Positions 1 to 7,688 of a stretch of 17,164 nucleotides of DNA are shown piece after piece. How positions within the stretch are numbered: the stretch's first letter is position 1; every line of letters begins with the position of its first letter. The notes below the pieces were generated by a model. It was not told the origin of the DNA. It saw only the letters and a list, made by a program, of their open reading frames with translations, and ran no database searches. The translations under genes and the position numbers were made by a program. The stretch is from Acidocella sp. GTDB taxonomy: Bacteria > Pseudomonadota > Alphaproteobacteria > Acetobacterales > Acetobacteraceae. The DNA is taken from positions 1 through 17,164 of the forward strand of contig JAQNCU010000016.1 in NCBI GenBank assembly GCA_029077775.1, given 5' to 3'.

Positions 1-94
1 CGAGGTCGCACAGGTAAAGGCGGCGTTACAGGCGGCGCGCTTGCCGGTGCGGATGCCGCGCGCGATAATCGGGACTGCAAGCGGAGTCGGGTAA
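1..94 (+). CDS. hisF: 3' end of hisF-like gene (imidazole glycerol phosphate synthase cyclase subunit), partial
   Basis: An open frame enters from the left edge (first full codon at 2) and stops at TAA 92-94. It encodes about 30 residues, including VKAALQAARLPVRMP. This resembles the last helix and the 'LPVR' end of alphaproteobacterial HisF, which makes imidazole glycerol phosphate in histidine synthesis. The stronger argument is context: hisE starts 9 bases downstream, and hisF-hisE is a common order in this class. The hisE ribosome binding site overlaps the stop codon, which suggests coupled translation. The tail after LPVR is longer than usual. The fragment is too short to be certain of the family. 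Confidence 0.55.
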   Translation, partial: EVAQVKAALQAARLPVRMPRAIIGTASGVG

Positions 95-103
95 GGTTAG
101 CCT

Positions 104-580
104 ATGGCCAAAAAAGTCGCGAAAATGTCGGTTGTGGCGCCGAAGAAGAAAAAAGCCGCCGCCGCGCGGCCGAAGGTGATGCGCGCGGTGCGTATGGATA
201 ATGTATCAATGCCGCCGCCGATGGATGCGCCGGATGCGCGCGTGATGGACAGGCTGTGGGGGACCGTGCTGGCCCGCAAGGATGCGGACCCGGCGGAGAG
301 CCACTCCGCCCGGTTGCTGGCGCGCGGGACCGCGAAGATTGCCCAGAAATTCGGTGAGGAGGCGGTGGAGTGCCTGATCGAGGCGGTGGGCGGGCACCGG
401 ACGGCTCTGGTGGCTGAGAGCGCGGATGTGCTGTATCATTTGCTGGTGATGTGGGTGGATGCCGGGCTGCGGCCTGAGCAGATCTGGGCGGAGCTGGAAC
501 GCCGGGAGGCGATGAGCGGCATTGCCGAGAAGGCCGCGCGCCCGGTGCCGGCGGGGATGGCGACGCGCAAGATACCATGA
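104..580 (+). CDS. hisE: Phosphoribosyl-ATP pyrophosphatase HisE with Lys/Ala-rich N-terminal extension
   Basis: HisE hydrolyses phosphoribosyl-ATP to phosphoribosyl-AMP and pyrophosphate, the second step of histidine synthesis, in the cytosol. The catalytic all-alpha MazG-like fold is visible from about residue 48 to 145. It has KIAQKFGEEAVE (residues 78-89) and ESADVLYHLLVMW (105-117), whose acidic residues bind Mg2+, and then IWAELERREAMSGIAEK. The protein is 158 aa; HisE is usually about 100-110 aa. The excess is the first 45 or so residues, rich in Lys and Ala (KKKKAAAARPK), then a Pro/Met-rich linker. The ATG at 104 was chosen because TAAGG lies 7 bases upstream, across the preceding stop codon. 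In-frame ATGs at 179, 194 and 245 would remove the tail. The next gene follows after 13 bases, so this is probably one operon. Confidence 0.93.
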   Translation: MAKKVAKMSVVAPKKKKAAAARPKVMRAVRMDNVSMPPPMDAPDARVMDRLWGTVLARKDADPAESHSARLLARGTAKIAQKFGEEAVECLIEAVGGHRTALVAESADVLYHLLVMWVDAGLRPEQIWAELERREAMSGIAEKAARPVPAGMATRKIP

Positions 581-593
581 TGGGGGAGCCGAA

Positions 594-965
594 ATGTCCG
601 ATGTGGCGGGTTATGACGAGGATAATGTGTTCGCCCGGTTGCTGCGCGGGGAAATTCCGTGTGTGCGGCTTTATGAGGATGATTACGCGCTGGCCTTTCC
701 CGATATCAGGCCAGCGGCACCGACACATATTCTGGTGATCCCGAAGGGGAAATATATCTCGGTGGCGGATTTTGGCGCGAAGGCCAGCGAAGCCGAAATT
801 ACCGGGTTTTTCAGGGCGGTGGCGACCGTGGCGGCGGCGGCGGGGGTGGCGGCGAGCGGCTTTCGGCTGATCAGCAATGCCGGGCCCGACAGCCACCAGG
901 AGGTGCCGCATTTCCATGTGCATATTCTGGGTGGGGCGAAGCTTGGGCCGTTGCTGAGCCAATAG
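594..965 (+). CDS. HIT family protein (histidine triad nucleotide hydrolase, HinT-like)
   Basis: This 123-aa protein has the histidine triad H106-F-H108-V-H110 within VPHFHVHILGG, preceded by SNAGPDSHQE as in Hint/PKCI-type HIT proteins. Such enzymes hydrolyse purine nucleoside phosphoramidates such as AMP-lysine, with the middle His as nucleophile. The N-terminal half shows the usual VFARLLRGEIPC, FPDI and HILVIPK segments. The start ATG at 594 has GGGGGAG (582-588) 5 bases upstream. An upstream in-frame start at 522 lies inside hisE and is less likely. It follows hisE closely, and a HIT gene behind hisE is common in alphaproteobacteria; no direct role in histidine synthesis is implied. The three-hairpin element begins 8 bases after its stop. 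Confidence 0.93.
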   Translation: MSDVAGYDEDNVFARLLRGEIPCVRLYEDDYALAFPDIRPAAPTHILVIPKGKYISVADFGAKASEAEITGFFRAVATVAAAAGVAASGFRLISNAGPDSHQEVPHFHVHILGGAKLGPLLSQ

Positions 966-973
966 ACCCGGAT

Positions 974-1089
974 GATCCTTGATCGAATCGCTTTGCGATC
1001 CGATCAAGGATCTGAATCCGGCTCTACCGAAACACTTAGAGGGCGATTCAGACTCCAGGTTCGCTCGCAAAACGAGCGGACCCAGAGTC
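974..1089. repeat. Intergenic element of three consecutive hairpins
   Basis: Three adjacent inverted repeats fill the space between the HIT gene and chrA. Hairpin 1: GATCCTTGATCG (974-985) pairs with 1001-1012; after one A/C mismatch, ATCGC (987-991) pairs with 995-999 around a TTT loop. Hairpin 2: TCTGAAT (1011-1017) pairs with ATTCAGA (1046-1052), and CTCTA (1022-1026) pairs with TAGAG (1037-1041). Hairpin 3: GACTC (1051-1055) pairs with GAGTC (1085-1089), and GGTTCGCTCG (1058-1067) pairs with 1073-1082, with one G-T wobble and loop CAAAA. The stem ends of neighbours overlap by 2 bases, so the units are packed without spacers. There is no T-run, so it is not a plain terminator. It resembles mosaic palindromic elements of alphaproteobacteria (RIME or Bru-RS type), but the family is not identified. 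Confidence 0.8.
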
Positions 1090-1122
1090 ATCGCGCTCGA
1101 GGGGGCTGAGCGTTTGAGCGGC

Positions 1123-2301
1123 ATGGTGGACCGGGACCGCTCCGCGTTTGGTGTGTTCTGGGTGTTTTTGCGCCTGGGGGTGACATGTTTTGGTGGGCCC
1201 GTGGCGCATATCGGGTATTTCCGGCGGGCGTTTGTGGACCAGCGGGCGTGGCTGAGCCCTGAGGATTTTGCCGGGCTGGTGGGGCTGTGCCAGTTTTTGC
1301 CGGGGCCGGGGTCCAGCCAGTTGGGGTTTTGCCTGGGGCGCAGGCGCGCGGGCTGGCCGGGCGGGGTGGCGGCGTTTTTGGGGTTCACCCTGCCCTCATT
1401 TTTGTTGATGGTTCTGGCGGCGCATTTTGTGCGCCAATTCGGGCATATGGGGCGTGTGGCGCTGGCGCTGCACGGGTTGCAACTGGCCGCCGTGGCGGTG
1501 GTGGCGCAGGCGGTGTGGCGCATGGCGGCGGATTGTTGCCCGGACACGCCGCGCCGGGCCCTGGCCCTGCTGGCCGCCGCGATTTTGGGGTATTTGCCGG
1601 ATACCAGCGGGCAGATCATCGTGCTGGTGACCGGGGCGGTGATTGGGTATCTGGCGCTGCAGATGCCGCCGGGCACGCTTGCTGCGAAACGGGCCGGGTG
1701 GCGGGCGCACAGGGTGGCGCTGGCGGGGGGCGGGGTGTTTCTGCTGTTGCTGGTGCTGTGTTTCATGGCGCCGCCGACCGGGGTTTTGGCGTTGGGCGCG
1801 GCGTTTTTCCGGGCGGGGGCGTTGGTGTTCGGGGGTGGCCATGTGGTGCTGCCATTGTTGCGCGATGCCGTGGTGGTGCCGGGATGGGTGAGCCCGCGTT
1901 TGTTTCTCGACGGGTACGGGTTGGCACAAGCACTGCCCGGGCCGCTATTCGCCGTGGCGGGGTTTTTGGGCGCGGTGGCCAGACAAGGCCCGGGCGGCGT
2001 GGCGGGGGCGAGCCTGGCCTTGGTGGCGATATTCACGCCGGGGCTGCTGCTGGTGGCGTGCGTGCTGCCCTATTGGGCGGGTTTGCAGGCGCGCCCGGCG
2101 GTGGGCGCGATGATGCGCGGGGTGAACGCGGCGGTGGTGGGGTTGCTGGGGGCGGCGTTTATCAATTTGCTGACGTTGAGTTCGGTGCGCGGGGTTTGGG
2201 ACTTGCCGGTGATGGGGGTGGCGGTGCTGCTGCTGACGCTGGGGCGGGTGCGGCCCGTGTTTGTGGTGATGTTCTGCGCGGCGGCGGGGATGGCGATGTG
2301 A
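1123..2301 (+). CDS. chrA: Chromate efflux transporter, ChrA (CHR) family, two-domain form
   Basis: ChrA proteins are inner-membrane transporters that export chromate and resemble sulfate-type anion carriers. This 392-aa protein has the full-length duplicated architecture. The first half contains FGGPVAHIGYF (residues 23-33) and QFLPGPGSSQLG (57-68). The second half contains the matching AGALVFGGGHVVLPLL (231-246) and QALPGPLFAVAGFLGA (269-284). Many hydrophobic stretches fit about ten membrane segments. The start is uncertain: ATG 1123 is 17 bases from the GAGGGGG (1099-1105) sequence, whereas TTG 1114 has a good 8-base spacing and would add three residues. The frame runs open back through the hairpin element but is not expected to be coding there. 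It converges with the MYG1-family gene, 6 bases between stops. Chromate transport is inferred from family; other anions are possible. Confidence 0.93.
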   Translation: MVDRDRSAFGVFWVFLRLGVTCFGGPVAHIGYFRRAFVDQRAWLSPEDFAGLVGLCQFLPGPGSSQLGFCLGRRRAGWPGGVAAFLGFTLPSFLLMVLAAHFVRQFGHMGRVALALHGLQLAAVAVVAQAVWRMAADCCPDTPRRALALLAAAILGYLPDTSGQIIVLVTGAVIGYLALQMPPGTLAAKRAGWRAHRVALAGGGVFLLLLVLCFMAPPTGVLALGAAFFRAGALVFGGGHVVLPLLRDAVVVPGWVSPRLFLDGYGLAQALPGPLFAVAGFLGAVARQGPGGVAGASLALVAIFTPGLLLVACVLPYWAGLQARPAVGAMMRGVNAAVVGLLGAAFINLLTLSSVRGVWDLPVMGVAVLLLTLGRVRPVFVVMFCAAAGMAM

Positions 2302-2307
2302 GGGTGG

Positions 2308-3285
2308 TTACGTGGTGGGGGGTGATGAGGGGATAGTGTCCGTTGCCAGGGCGAGGCGGGCGAGGGCCAGGGCGCCGGTGCGGGATTTTGCCGCCGCGAC
2401 GAAACGGCGCAGATGCACGAAGACCGCATCCGGCACGCCGGTTTCAGCGGCCAAAGCCTCATTTTGCAGGCCCGCCCAGCTTTCAGGCAGAGAGAGGCGC
2501 TGGCCGAAGGCGCCTGGCTCGGGCGGGACGGCATCGACCATCCAATTGCCGTTGGAGGCTGGGGATATGGCGAACAGGACCGGCAGGTTTTGGGCGAACA
2601 CCACGTTCTTCCAGGGCATGCCACGTTCCAGCACGAGCAGGCGCGGGTCTTCACCCGCTTTATAGGCCGCCATGACGGCGCTTTGCGCGGCGAGGCGGGC
2701 GCGGAGATTGGCGACGCGGCGGCGCAGCACGCCTGCCATGAGGGCGACGGCCTCAGCGAAGGCAATGTCCCCGGCATGGGGGCCTGTGGCGTCGGCGTGA
2801 TCCCAGGCGGGGTTACAATCCTCGATCAGGCGCGCGAGGCCGAGATTATCGCGCTTGACGGGGCCTTCAAGGGAGACCCCGTTATCTTGCTCGTCGATGC
2901 GGCGGACCACGCTGTTATCAACCTCGCGGGCGATGTCAGTGGCCAGGGCGGGGTCATTTTCGGGGGCGAGCAAGGCGGCGACGGCGCGTGGGCCGTAAAC
3001 CTGCCAGACCAGGCCAGCGGCGGAGAAGGGTGTGCCGTCATCACGCAGGGGCGCGCCGCGCTGGTGATGGTCGAACCGGTTGGTGGCTTCGTCGTACACG
3101 CCGCCGACATCCCAGACGATATCAGCGCTGGTGAACAAAGCGGCATCACGGGTGCGGCGCAAATGATGGTCGATGCCAGGTTGTTCCAGACCGAGGGCCA
3201 GGCAGAGGACGACATAGGCGAAGACCTCATCGCAGTGGAATTTACCGCTATGGGTGGCGAGGATGAGAGGCTTGGTGTCGGTCAT
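2308..3285 (-). CDS. MYG1 family protein (DHH-type metal-dependent phosphohydrolase/exonuclease-like)
   Basis: The 325-aa product opens with the MYG1 signature THSGKFHCDEVFA (residues 11-23). It is followed by DVGGVYD (59-65), RFDHHQRG (70-77, the DHH motif) and DEQDNGV (131-137). These Asp and His residues form the metal site of DHH-superfamily phosphoesterases. Eukaryotic MYG1 is a 3'-5' RNA exonuclease of nucleus and mitochondria; bacterial members are mostly uncharacterised. The length matches the family. ATG 3285 was chosen because homology begins at once (PLILATHSGKFH); no strong ribosome binding site is seen before it. The frame extends upstream without a stop over glpD antisense. It diverges from glpD, with about 82 bases between the two chosen starts. 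Confidence 0.88.
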   Translation of the reverse strand: MTDTKPLILATHSGKFHCDEVFAYVVLCLALGLEQPGIDHHLRRTRDAALFTSADIVWDVGGVYDEATNRFDHHQRGAPLRDDGTPFSAAGLVWQVYGPRAVAALLAPENDPALATDIAREVDNSVVRRIDEQDNGVSLEGPVKRDNLGLARLIEDCNPAWDHADATGPHAGDIAFAEAVALMAGVLRRRVANLRARLAAQSAVMAAYKAGEDPRLLVLERGMPWKNVVFAQNLPVLFAISPASNGNWMVDAVPPEPGAFGQRLSLPESWAGLQNEALAAETGVPDAVFVHLRRFVAAAKSRTGALALARLALATDTIPSSPPTT

Positions 3286-3367
3286 TGGGGTTATTATCGT
3301 ACAAATGATATCCTTGCCACAGGAAAATTCCGCTACGGCGCTGGGCCACCCGGCGGGATTTGCGGAT

Positions 3368-4933
3368 ATGACTGCCAGCCAATATGATGTTGCAACGTTC
3401 GGGGCGATAGGGGGGATTTTGGCCGGGTTGGACACCAGAGACGCTGTGGATGTGCTGGTGATTGGCGGGGGGATCAACGGGGCCGGGATTGCGCGGGATG
3501 CCGCCGGGCGGGGCTTGTCTGTGATGCTGGTGGAGCAGCATGATCTGGCGGCGCATACGTCATCAGCCAGTACCAAGCTGGTGCATGGTGGGTTGCGGTA
3601 CCTGGAATATTATGAATTCCGGCTGGTGCGCGAGGCGCTGATGGAGCGGGAGCGGTTGCTGGCCATGGCACCGCATATCATCTGGCCGCTGGAATTCGTG
3701 CTGCCACATTCGGCGGCGCAGAGACCAGCCTGGATGGTGCGCGCGGGGTTGTTTTTATATGACCATCTGGCGCGGCGGGTGCGGTTGGCGGGATCACGCG
3801 CTGTGCGCTTTCCGCCGCACCGGGCGGGGGCGACGCTGAAGGCGGATTATAAACGGGGCTTTATTTATGCGGATTGCTGGGTGGAGGATAGCCGCCTGGT
3901 GGTGCTGAACGCGATGGATGCCGCCGCCAGGGGGGCCGAGATTTGTACGCGTACGAAGCTGATCCATGCCGTGCCGGAAGGGCGGATATGGCGCGCGAGC
4001 ATCGAGGATGCGAGTGGCGTGCGCCGCGAGGTGACGGCGCATGCGATGGTGAATGCGGCGGGGCCGTGGGTTGGTGAGATTTTAACCGCGAGGCTGGGGC
4101 GAAACGAGGCGAAGACGGTGCGGATGGTGAAAGGCAGCCATATCATCGTGAAGCGGCTTTATAAGGATGATTTCGCGTTTATATTGCAAAATGAGGATAA
4201 GCGGATTGTGTTCACCGTGCCCTATGAGCAGGATTTCACGCTGATTGGCACGACGGATATCCCCTATGATGACGACCCCGCGACTGTGGCGATATCGCCC
4301 GCGGAGACGCAATATTTGTGCGAGAGTGTGTCTCGGTATTTCAAAACCCCGGTGACCGGGGCGGATGTGGTGCGCAGCTATTCAGGCGTGCGCCCGCTTT
4401 ATGATGACCATGCGCAGGATGCCGCCGCCGTGACGCGCGATTATGTTCTGGATGTGACGGGCGGCGAGGATGTGCCCGCGTTGCTTTCAGTTTTCGGGGG
4501 CAAGATCACCACCTATCGAAAACTGGCGGAGCATGCGCTGGCGCAATTGCTGCCGGTTATGGGGCGGGTGCCGGGCGGGGCCTGGACGGCGCGCGTGCCA
4601 TTGCCGGGTGGGGATATGCCGGGTGGTGATTTTGAAGGGTTTCTGGCTGGTCTGGTGGCGCGCTATCCGGGATTCCCCGCGGCCATGCTGCGACGTTTGG
4701 CACGCGCCTATGGCACGAAAGTGGGGGATGTCCTGGGCGATGCGGTGAGCGCCACCGATTTGGGCGAAGATTTTGGCGGGGGGCTGAGACGGGCGGAGGT
4801 GGATTATCTGGTGCGTGCGGAATGGGCGTGCACGCCGGAAGATATTTTATGGCGGCGATCCAAACTGGCGCTGCATGTGCCAGACGGCACCGCTGAGCGG
4901 CTGGGTGCGTATCTGGCGCGGGGGGGCGCGTGA
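3368..4933 (+). CDS. glpD: Glycerol-3-phosphate dehydrogenase, FAD-dependent, aerobic
   Basis: GlpD oxidises sn-glycerol-3-phosphate to dihydroxyacetone phosphate at the inner membrane and passes electrons to quinone. The FAD dinucleotide-binding motif is VIGGGINGAGIARDAAGRG (residues 31-49). The family signatures SSASTKLVHGGLRYLE, NAAGPWV, KGSHIIV, GTTDIPYDDDP and SVFGGKITTYRKLAE follow in order. The product is about 521 aa from ATG 3368, near the 501 aa of the E. coli enzyme. ATG 3305 is in frame and would add 21 residues; neither start has a convincing ribosome binding site, and a TTG around 3419-3428 after GGGGGG is also possible. The stop overlaps the glpK start (GTGA), so the two are translationally coupled. 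No glpF or glpR is present in the window. Confidence 0.95.
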   Translation: MTASQYDVATFGAIGGILAGLDTRDAVDVLVIGGGINGAGIARDAAGRGLSVMLVEQHDLAAHTSSASTKLVHGGLRYLEYYEFRLVREALMERERLLAMAPHIIWPLEFVLPHSAAQRPAWMVRAGLFLYDHLARRVRLAGSRAVRFPPHRAGATLKADYKRGFIYADCWVEDSRLVVLNAMDAAARGAEICTRTKLIHAVPEGRIWRASIEDASGVRREVTAHAMVNAAGPWVGEILTARLGRNEAKTVRMVKGSHIIVKRLYKDDFAFILQNEDKRIVFTVPYEQDFTLIGTTDIPYDDDPATVAISPAETQYLCESVSRYFKTPVTGADVVRSYSGVRPLYDDHAQDAAAVTRDYVLDVTGGEDVPALLSVFGGKITTYRKLAEHALAQLLPVMGRVPGGAWTARVPLPGGDMPGGDFEGFLAGLVARYPGFPAAMLRRLARAYGTKVGDVLGDAVSATDLGEDFGGGLRRAEVDYLVRAEWACTPEDILWRRSKLALHVPDGTAERLGAYLARGGA

Positions 4934-6429
4934 CGAAATTCATAGGCGCGATCGACCAGGGGACCACAAGCACGCGGTTTATGGTGTTCGATAAAACCGG
5001 CGATGTGGTGGCGGTGGCGCAGAAGGAACACAGGCAGATTTACCCAAAGCCGGGATGGGTTGAGCATGACCCGATGGAGATTTTAGCGAATGTGACCGAG
5101 GTGATTGGTACGGCCCTGGCGCAGGCAGGTTTGAGTGCTGCGGATGTGGAAGCGGTGGGCATGACCAACCAGCGCGAGACGACGCTGTTATGGGACAGGC
5201 GGACAGGAGCACCATTGTGCAACGCGCTGGTGTGGATGGATACGCGCACGGACCCGTTGGTGCACAGGTTTATGCAGGAAGGCGGGCAGGATAGGTTCCG
5301 CGCAAAGACCGGGCTGCCGTTGGCGACCTATTTTTCTGGTTTGAAATTATTGTGGATTTTGGAAACGATCAAGGGCGCGCGCGCAAAAGCCGCGGCTGGG
5401 GAGGCGTTGTTCGGCACCATGGATTGTTGGCTCGCCTGGAACCTGACCGGGGGCGCGGAGGGCGGGCTGCATGTAACCGATGTGACCAATGCGAGCCGCA
5501 CCATGCTGATGGACCTGATGACGTGCCAATGGGATGCGCAGATGTTGGATGCGTTTGATATTCCCGCCGCATGTTTACCCGAAATAAAACCGTCATCAAT
5601 GGTGTATGGTGAGATTGTGACGCCGCCATTGCGGGGCGTGAAACTGGCGGGAATTTTGGGTGACCAGCAGGCGGCCCTGGTGGGACAGACCTGTTTTTCC
5701 GCAGGGGAGGCCAAGAACACCTATGGCACCGGGTCTTTTATGCTGATGAACACCGGCATTGCGCCCGTGGCATCAAAGGCCGGGTTGCTGACCACACTTG
5801 CGTATCAGTTCGAGGGGGAGCAACCCAGATACGCGCTGGAAGGCGCGATTGCGATAACCGGGGCGCTGGTGCAGTGGCTGCGCGATAACATGAGGTTATT
5901 CGATGAGGCCGCACAGATTGAGCCGTTGGCGCGCAGCGTGGCCGATAATGGCGATGTGTATATAGTGCCCGCATTCTCAGGGCTTTATGCGCCCTATTGG
6001 AAGGATGATGCACGCGGCGTGATTGCCGGGCTGACGCGTTATGCCACGCGGGCGCATCTGGCGCGGGCGGCGCTGGAATCAACCGCGTATCAGGTGCGCG
6101 ATGTGGTGACGGCCATGGAGGCGGATAGTGGCATCAGGCTCGCGGTGTTGAAGACCGATGGCGGGATGGTGGCCAATGAACTGTTGATGCAGTTCCAGGC
6201 GGATATGTTGGCCGTGCCCGTGGTGCGCCCCAAAGTGCGCGAGACCACGGCACTTGGTGCGGCCTATGCCGCCGGGTTGGCTGTAAAATACTGGGCGAAT
6301 ACCGAGGATTTACGGGCCAATTGGGGGGTTGATAAAACCTGGACGCCGGCGATGCCTGATGATCAGCGTGCTGCTTATTACAGATCATGGAAAAAGGCGG
6401 TGACGCGTGCTTTTGGCTGGGTGGATTAG
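4930..6429 (+). CDS. glpK: Glycerol kinase
   Basis: GlpK phosphorylates glycerol with ATP, giving the substrate of the GlpD encoded just upstream. The 499-aa product matches the usual length. It shows GAIDQGTTSTRFMVFD (residues 6-21, phosphate-binding loop of the FGGY kinase fold), NQRETT, TYFSGLKLLWIL, LGDQQAALVGQ, NTYGTGSFML, and DGGMVANELLMQFQAD followed by RETTALGAAYAAGLA in the second domain. The start is GTG 4930, inside the glpD stop (GTGA), with GGGGGG at 4921-4926 as ribosome binding site. Its stop overlaps the stop of the convergent oxidoreductase gene by 3 bases. With glpD it forms a two-gene glycerol-use unit; uptake must be by a facilitator elsewhere. Confidence 0.96.
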   Translation: MTKFIGAIDQGTTSTRFMVFDKTGDVVAVAQKEHRQIYPKPGWVEHDPMEILANVTEVIGTALAQAGLSAADVEAVGMTNQRETTLLWDRRTGAPLCNALVWMDTRTDPLVHRFMQEGGQDRFRAKTGLPLATYFSGLKLLWILETIKGARAKAAAGEALFGTMDCWLAWNLTGGAEGGLHVTDVTNASRTMLMDLMTCQWDAQMLDAFDIPAACLPEIKPSSMVYGEIVTPPLRGVKLAGILGDQQAALVGQTCFSAGEAKNTYGTGSFMLMNTGIAPVASKAGLLTTLAYQFEGEQPRYALEGAIAITGALVQWLRDNMRLFDEAAQIEPLARSVADNGDVYIVPAFSGLYAPYWKDDARGVIAGLTRYATRAHLARAALESTAYQVRDVVTAMEADSGIRLAVLKTDGGMVANELLMQFQADMLAVPVVRPKVRETTALGAAYAAGLAVKYWANTEDLRANWGVDKTWTPAMPDDQRAAYYRSWKKAVTRAFGWVD

Positions 6430-7601
6430 AGCCGTTGCACCAAGCGGCGGGAGGCGAATTTGGCACCGCAGGCGAAGCGCATCATCGGCCCGAAGGCATT
6501 GGCCGCCGAGGGGCCGACGAAGAACAGACCCGGGACGGATGATTCAAACGACCGGGACAGAGCAGGCGCGCCCGCCGCAAGCTTGATGCGGGGCACCAAG
6601 GTTGGATCAAGAAAGCCCAAGCGCGCGAGATTGACCCGGTAGCCTGTTGCGGCGATCACGTGATCGACCAACAAGGGGGGCCTGGTTTCATCCTCGAACA
6701 TGATGGCAACGCCGCTTTGGCTGGGTGTGGCGGATTTGATGAGCGCGTTGACGTGTACGTGCACGGCTTTTTTTATTTGTTCGTGGACGAACCATGAGCC
6801 GACGGGCCCGAGATACCGGCGCGTGATCTCTACCCGGAAACGCTCCGGCATGGCGTGGAACAACAACGGGGCCTGGGTGCATAAAACCGATTTCCAGCCC
6901 GGGCCGATGGTGGTCCATGGCGCGCGCGCACGCTCAACCAGGGTGCGCTGGCGTGGCGGGGAATGGAAATTGACGGCGGCGCGGCGCGATAGCAGATGTG
7001 TGTCAGCGCCAAGTTTTGATAACGCCGAGGCGCAATCAACCGCCGAGGCGCCGGAGCCGACCACGGCGACGGATTTGCCCGCGAAACCCGAAAGATCAGC
7101 CCGGGCGGAGGAATGAGAGACGAGATGGGGCGGCAGGCCCGCGAAGGCGGACGCGATGTGGGCGTAATGCGTGATGCCGACGGCGGAGACGACATGGCGG
7201 GTTTTCAGGCGTTCACCGGATTGCAGTTCAACATTGAAACCTTGGGTTGCGGGGCGTACGGCGGCGACATCGGTCTTCTGCATCATGGGGACGTAACGGC
7301 GGGCGAATTCCACCCCGTAATCAGTGAACACCCGGCGCGATACCGGCAGGCCGATATCGGCATAGGCGATGTGGTTTTCAGCGCAATAGGCGGCCAGGGG
7401 AAATTCACCGCGCGGGTCGTAAAGGTCGCTCGCAAAGCCTTCAGATTTAAGGTGCATGTCATCGGGCATGTGGTCCGCCCAGGTTTTCATGGGCGTGCCG
7501 AAAACCCGCACGCGCCGCCCGGCGGCTGCCAGATGCGCCGCCGCCGACAAGCCGTACGGGCCGGCACCGATAATTACGACATCTTCCACCGACTGATCCA
7601 T
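6426..7601 (-). CDS. FAD/NAD(P)-binding monooxygenase-like oxidoreductase
   Basis: The 391-aa product has two Rossmann nucleotide-binding motifs. The first is VVIIGAGPYGLSAAAHL (residues 8-24) for FAD; the second is VAVVGSGASAVDCASAL (178-194) for NADPH. An ATGY motif (318-321), typical of N-hydroxylating and other class B flavoprotein monooxygenases, and a C-terminal FAD-contact segment GLFFVGPSAANAFGP (358-372) follow. The Baeyer-Villiger fingerprint is absent. The substrate is unknown; an amine or amino-acid hydroxylation is possible but not shown. ATG 7601 sits directly after AGGA, too close for a good ribosome binding site; GTG at codon 5 is an alternative start. It diverges from the ATP-grasp gene across a 195-base gap with an 18-bp palindrome, suggesting shared control and a common pathway. 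It converges with glpK. Confidence 0.85.
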   Translation of the reverse strand: MDQSVEDVVIIGAGPYGLSAAAHLAAAGRRVRVFGTPMKTWADHMPDDMHLKSEGFASDLYDPRGEFPLAAYCAENHIAYADIGLPVSRRVFTDYGVEFARRYVPMMQKTDVAAVRPATQGFNVELQSGERLKTRHVVSAVGITHYAHIASAFAGLPPHLVSHSSARADLSGFAGKSVAVVGSGASAVDCASALSKLGADTHLLSRRAAVNFHSPPRQRTLVERARAPWTTIGPGWKSVLCTQAPLLFHAMPERFRVEITRRYLGPVGSWFVHEQIKKAVHVHVNALIKSATPSQSGVAIMFEDETRPPLLVDHVIAATGYRVNLARLGFLDPTLVPRIKLAAGAPALSRSFESSVPGLFFVGPSAANAFGPMMRFACGAKFASRRLVQRL

Positions 7602-7670
7602 TCCTGCACCGAGACTTTCAAGCTTAGAACACGCTACGGATAATTGGCAGCGTACTGAGGTTTTTTATCA

Positions 7671-7688
7671 CATCTACATATGTAGATG
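7671..7688. promoter_or_regulatory. 18-bp perfect palindrome, candidate operator between divergent genes
   Basis: CATCTACATATGTAGATG reads the same on both strands. It lies 70 bases upstream of the oxidoreductase start and 109 bases upstream of the preferred TTG start of the ATP-grasp gene. It is therefore well placed to control both. A TTGACG sequence (7693-7698) starts 5 bases to its right and could be a -35 element for the rightward gene; no convincing -10 was found. Perfect symmetry and position suggest a dimeric regulator site; the regulator is not in the window. It lacks the CT-N12-AG spacing of LuxR-type boxes. Confidence 0.5.

Noticed and set aside
102..2036. A 644-codon open frame on the minus strand opposite hisE, the HIT gene and chrA
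   Set aside because: It is Pro/Arg/Ser/Thr-rich low-complexity sequence with no motif, created by the high GC of three well-supported + strand genes.
1287..2336. A 349-codon + strand frame inside chrA
   Set aside because: It is a Gly/Ala/Arg-rich shifted reading of chrA; the chrA frame holds all family motifs.
2413..3387. A 324-codon + strand frame opposite the MYG1-family gene
   Set aside because: No recognisable motif, while the minus strand carries the full MYG1/DHH signature.
7671..7688. Palindrome as a LuxR-type (quorum sensing) box
   Set aside because: The CT and AG pairs are 8 bases apart rather than 12, and no luxI/luxR gene is in the window.
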